Assembly (NCBI GenBank): GCA_003427395.1
Contig: BFEA01000022.1
Location: 5,624,238 to 5,645,817, forward strand
Direction of reading: 5' to 3'
Length of the DNA stretch: 21,580 nucleotides
DNA from: Chara braunii
Lineage: Eukaryota; Streptophyta; Charophyceae; Charales; Characeae
Shown: piece after piece, positions 16,924-21,580 of the stretch
How the letters are laid out: each line of letters opens with the position of its first letter
How positions within the stretch are numbered: the first letter of the stretch is position 1
Made by a program: the position numbers and the translations under genes
The notes under the pieces: model-generated
What the model was told of the DNA's origin: nothing
Seen by the model: the letters and a program-made list of their open reading frames with translations, nothing else
Databases searched by the model: none

Positions 16924-17040
16924 CTGCTGCTCGTTTCCGAACCTGATACACTCGATGCCCTAGAAGGTTCCGGCCTCATAGGGTTGGGGCTTCTTCCTCC
17001 CCCGTTGCCTCCACCTGACCCGCTTCTTCCTCCACCTTGT

Positions 17041-17808
17041 CTACTCCTGTGGTGGTTGTTCCCCCAACTGGATGCATGACTTGGAGCTGGCGATGGCGTT
17101 CTTCGTTGCTGTCAGGTTCTCGCGCTTGGGCACTGCTCTGCCAAGTGATAATATCTTCTGCATTTGTTGCACCAGGGTGTTAAGGCATTCGCCACACATA
17201 TTTCTATGGTTTGTCCTTGAAACGTCGTGAGCGGTAGTGACTCCTTGCACCGGTGGAGCGCTTCGATAGCAATGTCCATTCGTACATTTATGAGCTGAGA
17301 TTTGGAGGCGTCATGTTCGGACGGATAAACTTTCCGCACCGGCCCTATAGCCTTCGTCGCGGCATCCTCTAGATAGCAGTACGCATCCACAGGTACGTCC
17401 AAGCATCTTATCCAGAAGTACTGCTTCTCGTCTGCTCTTCTTGCCTCTAGGATCTCCGCCTTCGTCATCCAAGGTTTGAAGGCAATGGAGTGCCACCGTC
17501 CTCGGAGTTCAACCGTCGCTCCCTGCTCGTTCTTCATCCAGTCCGCAACCTTCTTGTCCTTGGCGATGTAGGAGAGTACATTACTGGACTCAATACATAC
17601 TCTACCCCATGATTGAGGGGTCAAATTTTTCATCCCCTAGCCATATATCTTCATGAGCATGGATTACATCCTCCTTGATTTTCTTCTGGAGATTCTTCGA
17701 GCCCTCTTGGAAGATCACGGCTAGTGCCCGTTCTTTAAGCCAGTTTACCTTGATTTCATCGAGAGATGGATTCAGGGTAAAGTAGGCCTTCGGACCTTCC
17801 TCTCTCAT
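17041..17808 (-). pseudogene. LINE ORF1 core with CCHC zinc knuckle
   Basis: Fragment 17808-17602 (SLDEIKVNWLKERALAVIFQ) runs by frameshift near 17630 into 17633-17112, where a domain with GATVELRGRWHSIAFKPWMT and YFWIRCLDVPVDAYCYLEDA is visible. That layout resembles the DUF4283/RRM-like module of plant LINE ORF1 and gag-like proteins. It ends in WCNKCRRYYHLAEQC, a Cys-x2-Cys-x4-His-x4-Cys knuckle (Cys155, Cys158, His163, Cys168). ORF1 proteins bind LINE RNA and form the ribonucleoprotein. A further frame change leads to 17250-17041. Domain assignment is by pattern memory; the knuckle is certain. Confidence 0.75.
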
Positions 17809-17813
17809 TTCTC

Positions 17814-18134
17814 CTATGTCCCAGCCTGTGGGGAGAATGCCTGCGTCAAAACATTTAGAGAGCGTATCTCGAACGCGATCCTCCTCCGCCCAGTAATTTG
17901 TAATGGGGGGGGGTCTCGATTCTGTTGACGTCCAACATCCTCCTCTTCTCCAGGAGTCCGTTGGACATTGGTTTCTTTGCCTATGTCAGCTCCCACCATT
18001 CCTACATTGTGCGACGGACCCGGAGCCCGGTCGCCCCCTTGACCTTCGTCAACCTCCATGCTGGTACTTCCCCTACCGAGCGTGCTCCGTCTTGTCTCAA
18101 GTCTTTTATCCTCATTCTTGTGTTCGTTCACCAC
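17814..18134 (-). pseudogene. LINE ORF1 N-terminal part, low complexity
   Basis: About 106 residues rich in Gly, Arg, Glu and Pro (RLETRRSTLGRGSTSMEVDE and GEEEDVGRQQNRDPPPLQIT) that look disordered, as is common for LINE ORF1 N-termini. The end, RRIAFEIRSLNVLTQAFSPQ, may begin the folded part. The next fragment at 17808 lies in another frame, so a shift near 17815 is likely. The start codon is uncertain. Confidence 0.5.
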
Positions 18135-18139
18135 CTTAA

Positions 18140-18512
18140 TATTCTGAACCCTGTCAAGAGACAGCTACAGTGTGTGATGTCCAGGCTCATTCGGGTATCC
18201 TACAGCGTCATACCTCGAGGGTTGCCACGGGACAGGGCTGGACACGAGGGCGATGGCTAGCGGACATGGCCGCCATGTCACGTCGACGATACCTAGCACT
18301 CCACAAGGTCTGCAGGTACTAGGCGTCTAGGTCGGCTGACACCGGTGGGCAGCAAAACCGAGCGCTATTTTTGCGTCATGAAACGGTACCTCCCCCCGCC
18401 TATTTTCGGTCGGAGTTTTTATCTCGGCGAGGTAGGGGGGGGAAAAAAAAAAAATGCGAATACCGAAGATGATCATGAACACAGTGGGGCTCGTTCGACA
18501 CTCCTCAAGTCA
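18140..18512. other. No gene; LINE 5' flank and left side of Harbinger element
   Basis: The left part is probably the LINE 5' untranslated region. The right part, from somewhere near 18340, changes in character to CpG-rich DNA with a G7A12 run near 18435-18453, and probably belongs to the Harbinger element. I could not find its terminal inverted repeat, nor a TWA target duplication. Confidence 0.35.
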
Positions 18513-18599
18513 TCCTCGGGGCCCGAGGAAATTTTCCCATCGTCGCCCGAGGAAATTCGCTCCGTCGTTCCACTCATCCTCGGAATGGTTCCCCGAGGA
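18513..18599. repeat. Cluster of TCCTCGG / CCGAGGA palindromic sites
   Basis: TCCTCGG lies at 18513 and 18578, and its complement CCGAGGA at 18523, 18547 and 18593, giving two hairpins (18513-18529 and 18578-18599) and a lone half-site, twice followed by AAATT. The cluster lies about 480 bases upstream of the transposase ATG. It could be a subterminal transposase binding region or a promoter element. Confidence 0.6.
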
Positions 18600-18786
18600 C
18601 GATTTCTCAGGGGCTTCCGCGGCCAGTTTCATATGTCGACAAGCGGACGCGGCGGGGGGCGCGAGGTTGGTCCAGCGAGGTGTGTTCGTGCCGACGTCAT
18701 TTGTCCAGCTCGAGTGGGCGTCACAAATTCGAAAGTCGGCGGCGTTAAAAAAAAACACGGCATTGGAAAAGGCGCGCAATCCCAAA

Positions 18787-18806
18787 TTCGAATTTCGAAA
18801 TTCGAA
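18787..18806. repeat. Perfect 20-base palindrome of TTCGAA blocks
   Basis: TTCGAATTTCGAAATTCGAA equals its own reverse complement and lies inside a wider AT-rich run (18783-18811) with a 7-base period. It stands out in a CpG-rich region and could be an operator-like or cruciform site, or simple-sequence drift. Confidence 0.85.
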
Positions 18807-19079
18807 ATTTGGCAAGCGAGTGACAGCGGTGTGGGCGTCCCTTGCGGCTGACGGCCGCAACGTTCCTCGACGGAAGCGTTTGGGTACGGGGTGGCGGCTG
18901 CTTGAACGTACATGTGCGCATCCGAAGCAGCAGACACGACGCCACACGATCGCCATTGTTGTCGTCTTCGCAGGCACACCTTCATCGCCGACGTCTACGC
19001 CGTGCACTCCGGTTGTCACTCGCACCATCGCTGTAGTGCGCCCCAACGCTCCTGGAGTCTTCTGTACTTGGCGACGTCC

Positions 19080-20449
19080 ATGTCGACAGTACCAGTTTCA
19101 GCCTTGGACAAGAACAGGGACGCAGGTCGTGACACACTGAGCACGACGGAGAGGACGGTGGTGGCAGCGGTCGTGAACGCCATCCTCTTCCAGTGTCAAA
19201 AGGAGAGGAGCGAGGGGAGGATGAGAGCGGCGGTTCGCGCACGACGGCAGAGGACGCTGCAGTCCATGAATATGGACGACTTCGACACTGCTGCCATTTG
19301 CGACATCGTGCTGCAGGTGTGCTACGCCATGGGTTGTGGAGCTTTTCCCAGAGCGACGCCCAGGTGGTGGATGAAGCGACGGACAGGGGGGACGTAGGAG
19401 GATCTGCGGCATTGCGACGACGCGACGACCGACTACTTCAAGCAGAAGCTGCGCATGTTGCCACGTGTGTTCCGAGAGATCGCCGAAGCTTTGTCTCCCT
19501 TCCTTCAACGGCGTGTCACTTTCTATAGGGAGCCCCTCCAGCCTGACCATATTGTTGCGTATGCTTTGTACAGGTGGGCGTCGGGGGAGACGTACGAGAG
19601 CGGGACATGCAGCTTCGGCATTGGCAGATCTTCTGGGTTGGTGGTTGTGCAGGATGTAACTGAGGTGTTGCTGAGTGCGTACCCCGACAAGATATCGTGG
19701 CCGACAGGGCTGCAGAAGGCGGTTGTCTTGCGCGCTTTCGCCGACAAGGGTTTCCCTAACTGCCATGGGTGCATCAACAACACCCACATCTTCATCGACA
19801 AGCCAGCAAATTGCCCCGGGGAGGACTACTATGATAAAAAACGTCGTTTCTCCGTCCAGGCGCAGGTGGTCGTCGATCTGAACTTGCGCGTGCTGCACGT
19901 GTTCGTCGGTTATCCGGGAAGTGGCCATGACGTGAGGATCGTCCACCTATCGAGTTTATGGGCGTGGGCAGAGGCAGGGGAGCTTTTCACCGAGCCACCT
20001 GTCATGTTGCCTTTCGATGTGCAAACGAACAGGTATTTGTTGGGCGACAACGGTTATCCCCCCTCCGAATGGGTAGTCGTCCCCTATGGCGGCCTCGCAT
20101 AGCACCCGTTGGAGTTGCACTTCGACAACAAGCAGAAGACGGCGAGGGGAGAAGTTGAGAGAGCTTTCGGGAGACTGAAGGGGATATGGAGGTTGTTCCT
20201 TCGCTCCCACAAGACGAACATGGACGCGTTGCCGCAACAGTTCGTCGTCGTGTGCATTCTGCACAACATACTCATCGACGCGGGCATCCCTTCGACGACA
20301 ATCTACTGTGGGAGGTCGGGCCGGATGGTGTGCGTCGCAGGGTGCATCTTGGGATGCAGTGGCCCTTGAGGCCGATGTGTATGGAGTCGTCGACGGGGGA
20401 TGCGCAGATTATGCAGAACGCGCTGGCGGAGCGAATCGGTGCACTGTAA
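19080..20449 (+). pseudogene. PIF/Harbinger (DDE_Tnp_4 type) transposase pseudogene
   Basis: One frame starts at ATG 19080 and runs about 456 codons with TAG codons at 19395-19397 and 20100-20102 and a shift near 20285-20300 before the end at TAA 20447. The N-terminal third has a basic helix (RMRAAVRARRQRTLQSMNMD). The middle has MLPRVFREIAEALSPFLQRR and ALYRWASGETYESGTCSFGI, typical Harbinger text for the helical region. The catalytic triad: the first Asp, normally in GxIDGTH, is Asn (GCINNTHIFI, 19776-19778); the second is kept in GDNGYP (20046); the Glu is kept in VERAFGRLKG (20157). VVCILHNILIDAG is the usual end of the fold. Loss of one catalytic residue and the stops make it inactive. 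Family membership is very firm. Confidence 0.9.
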
Positions 20450-21580
20450 AGACGTGCAGGCGTGCGGAGCGAGCGGATGAGATGACGTGGCTGCAGCGAG
20501 AAATCAGAGGAGACGACACGGGGAGCAGGCGAAGAGTTTGTGTGTCGTGCATGAAGGGGTGGTTAGTTCCCCCTTCCACTGGCGGTAGCGTGTCGTCACG
20601 ATATTGCTGGCCTCCGATCTGGTGGCATTGGGTTGTGGTTCTGTCCACAGCGGGAGGCGTCGTGTCCTTGAAGGGGTGGTCATCTGCATTGGCGTCGTTG
20701 TGTGTGTCGCCCCGTTTTGTGGAACTGGGGAGTTCATGGCGTGGTGGTTGTTTTGATGTGGATTGGCGTGCATGAGGCAGCGTGTGTAGGCAGTTTAGTT
20801 TTGTGTTGTTTCGGAATGTGTGGCCATGAGGAGAGTGTCGACGGCGCGGGTGGATGGCGATAACGCAGTTGAACGTGTCGTCGGCGGGGGCGACGTCACG
20901 AGCGTGCGCGTGCCGATTGTAGTTCTTATGTAGTATGCTGTCACTGCGGGTGACGTGTCTGGGTGACAGAGTCGAATCCGGCGGTGTGTGTTCTGTTTTC
21001 CCGAAGTTGGGATTAACGTTGTCATGGACGCTACATTTTTTTCCAAAGTGTGTCGTCCTCTGCTTTTACTGCGAGTCACAACAATTTAACAACATTTCAT
21101 ATCACTTATTTCTGTTGTGTGGCTTGTCCTCTTATTTGACGCCGATTGAAACGACAATATTTGCACGACGTTGTGTGTGTCATTTCTATTGCCTTGAATC
21201 CTTCTTACATTTGCAATGTCGTCATTGTTTGTATCGAGTTCCCAAAGCCTGCTATGAACATCCCTCACTTTGTGATCATCCATCATTTCAAGAAAGCAGC
21301 CCTTACCCCTTTCCATCCCCCTTACCATAACAGATAGAAATTCGAATGAAACCGGAAAAAAAGCAAGCACCGCAAAGCTGTAGACTTCATGAATAACATT
21401 GAACAATTAGATGTTCGCTTTTAATTTAACAGATGACAACATAGATTATCCATTTCCGAAACAAAAAACAAAAAAACAAGGAAAGGTTCATGAAACACCC
21501 CTACGACAACCGATCCGCCACAGCAATGACCCGCAACACGAGACTGTCCCCTCCCATGACCGATTAACCCCCCAGAACGC
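20450..21580. other. No gene seen; probable 3' flank of Harbinger element
   Basis: The left part (to about 21000) is rich in GTGTCG, GTCGTC and TGTGTG words like the transposase flank and is probably element 3' untranslated DNA. The right part turns AT-richer with runs of A. No coding region on either strand has recognisable protein text, and no RNA gene is supported. Confidence 0.4.

Larger units (their letters stand above)
13481..18140 (-). mobile_element. LINE (non-LTR retrotransposon), 3'-truncated and decayed
   Basis: On the minus strand the order is ORF1 with CCHC knuckle, then ORF2 with an apurinic-type endonuclease followed by reverse transcriptase, which is the L1-like plan of plant LINEs. 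The 5' side looks nearly complete, but the RT loses its C-terminal third at about 13522 and there is no RNase H, Cys-rich end or poly-A tail. LINEs normally lose their 5' ends on insertion, so a 3' loss means a later deletion or insertion, and repeat copy 3 sits exactly there. Stops and frame changes are scattered throughout. Confidence 0.85.
18513..20449 (+). mobile_element. PIF/Harbinger DNA transposon remnant
   Basis: The element is called from its transposase at 19080-20449 plus the palindrome-rich, CpG-rich 5' region in front of it. PIF/Harbinger elements usually also encode a Myb/SANT-like partner protein needed for nuclear import and DNA binding; I see none here. Terminal inverted repeats and TWA target duplications were sought by eye and not found, so the limits are nominal, and the right end may lie in 20450-21580 or beyond the window. 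Confidence 0.65.

Noticed and set aside
18454-19140. Open frames of 228 (plus) and 178 (minus) codons upstream of the transposase
   Set aside because: They run through palindromes and CpG-rich untranslated DNA, and the residues show no domain; GC-rich DNA has few stops.
19098-19946. 282-codon open frame on the minus strand opposite the transposase
   Set aside because: Antisense shadow of the firmly identified Harbinger frame.
19395-20102. UAG read as sense codon (recoding) in the transposase, since both in-frame stops are TAG
   Set aside because: Other elements in the window contain TGA and TAG stops alike, and the transposase also has a frameshift and a lost catalytic residue; ordinary decay is enough.
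1-21580. CRISPR array, bacterial operon or prophage
   Set aside because: No regular spaced repeats, no operon-like gene packing and all coding text belongs to eukaryotic transposable elements.

Overview
The window looks like intergenic, repeat-packed nuclear DNA of a eukaryote with a large genome, and I see no intact host gene. Four groups of decayed transposable elements account for most of what can be recognised: two Ty3/gypsy LTR retrotransposons, one LINE and one PIF/Harbinger DNA transposon, with microsatellites and a dispersed non-coding repeat between them. The mix (chromovirus-like gypsy, LINE with apurinic-type endonuclease and a zinc-knuckle ORF1, Harbinger) suits the green lineage. 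A charophyte alga such as Chara is my best guess from the style of these proteins, but that is recollection and not something the sequence proves.

Layout. 1-880: no gene, with degenerate tandem repeats near 159-434. 1233-4680, minus strand: gypsy element A, 5'-truncated. In transcription order it holds the RNase H tail, a PHD-type zinc finger, the integrase zinc-binding region, the integrase core, the integrase C-terminal domain, then an extra downstream ORF with a very acidic tail whose ATG overlaps the integrase stop as ATGA. 4746-8392, plus strand: gypsy element B, nearly complete in order (gag, zinc knuckle, protease remnant, reverse transcriptase, RNase H, integrase, chromodomain-like tail) but full of stops, frameshifts and deletions. 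A and B lie head to head, about 67 bases apart, and neither shows a 5' LTR.

8393-13480: non-coding. A dispersed repeat occurs here three times: two tandem copies (8814-9251 and 9267-9605) and one inverted copy (12903-13480). Between them are poly-T runs, a 19-base minisatellite, a roughly 330-base trinucleotide array, a possible tRNA-derived SINE and a 19-base-arm inverted repeat.

13481-18140, minus strand: a LINE with ORF1 (zinc knuckle) and ORF2 (endonuclease then reverse transcriptase). Its 3' half is gone and the inverted repeat copy takes its place. 18140-19079: GC-rich untranslated DNA with palindromes. 19080-20449, plus strand: a PIF/Harbinger transposase pseudogene with two in-frame TAG codons, one frameshift and loss of the first catalytic aspartate. 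20450-21580: no gene seen.

The recognised genes do not form a host pathway. Each element once encoded its own mobility machinery and every one is now inactive on sequence grounds. The most unusual points are the PHD finger inside gypsy A and its ATGA-coupled accessory ORF.
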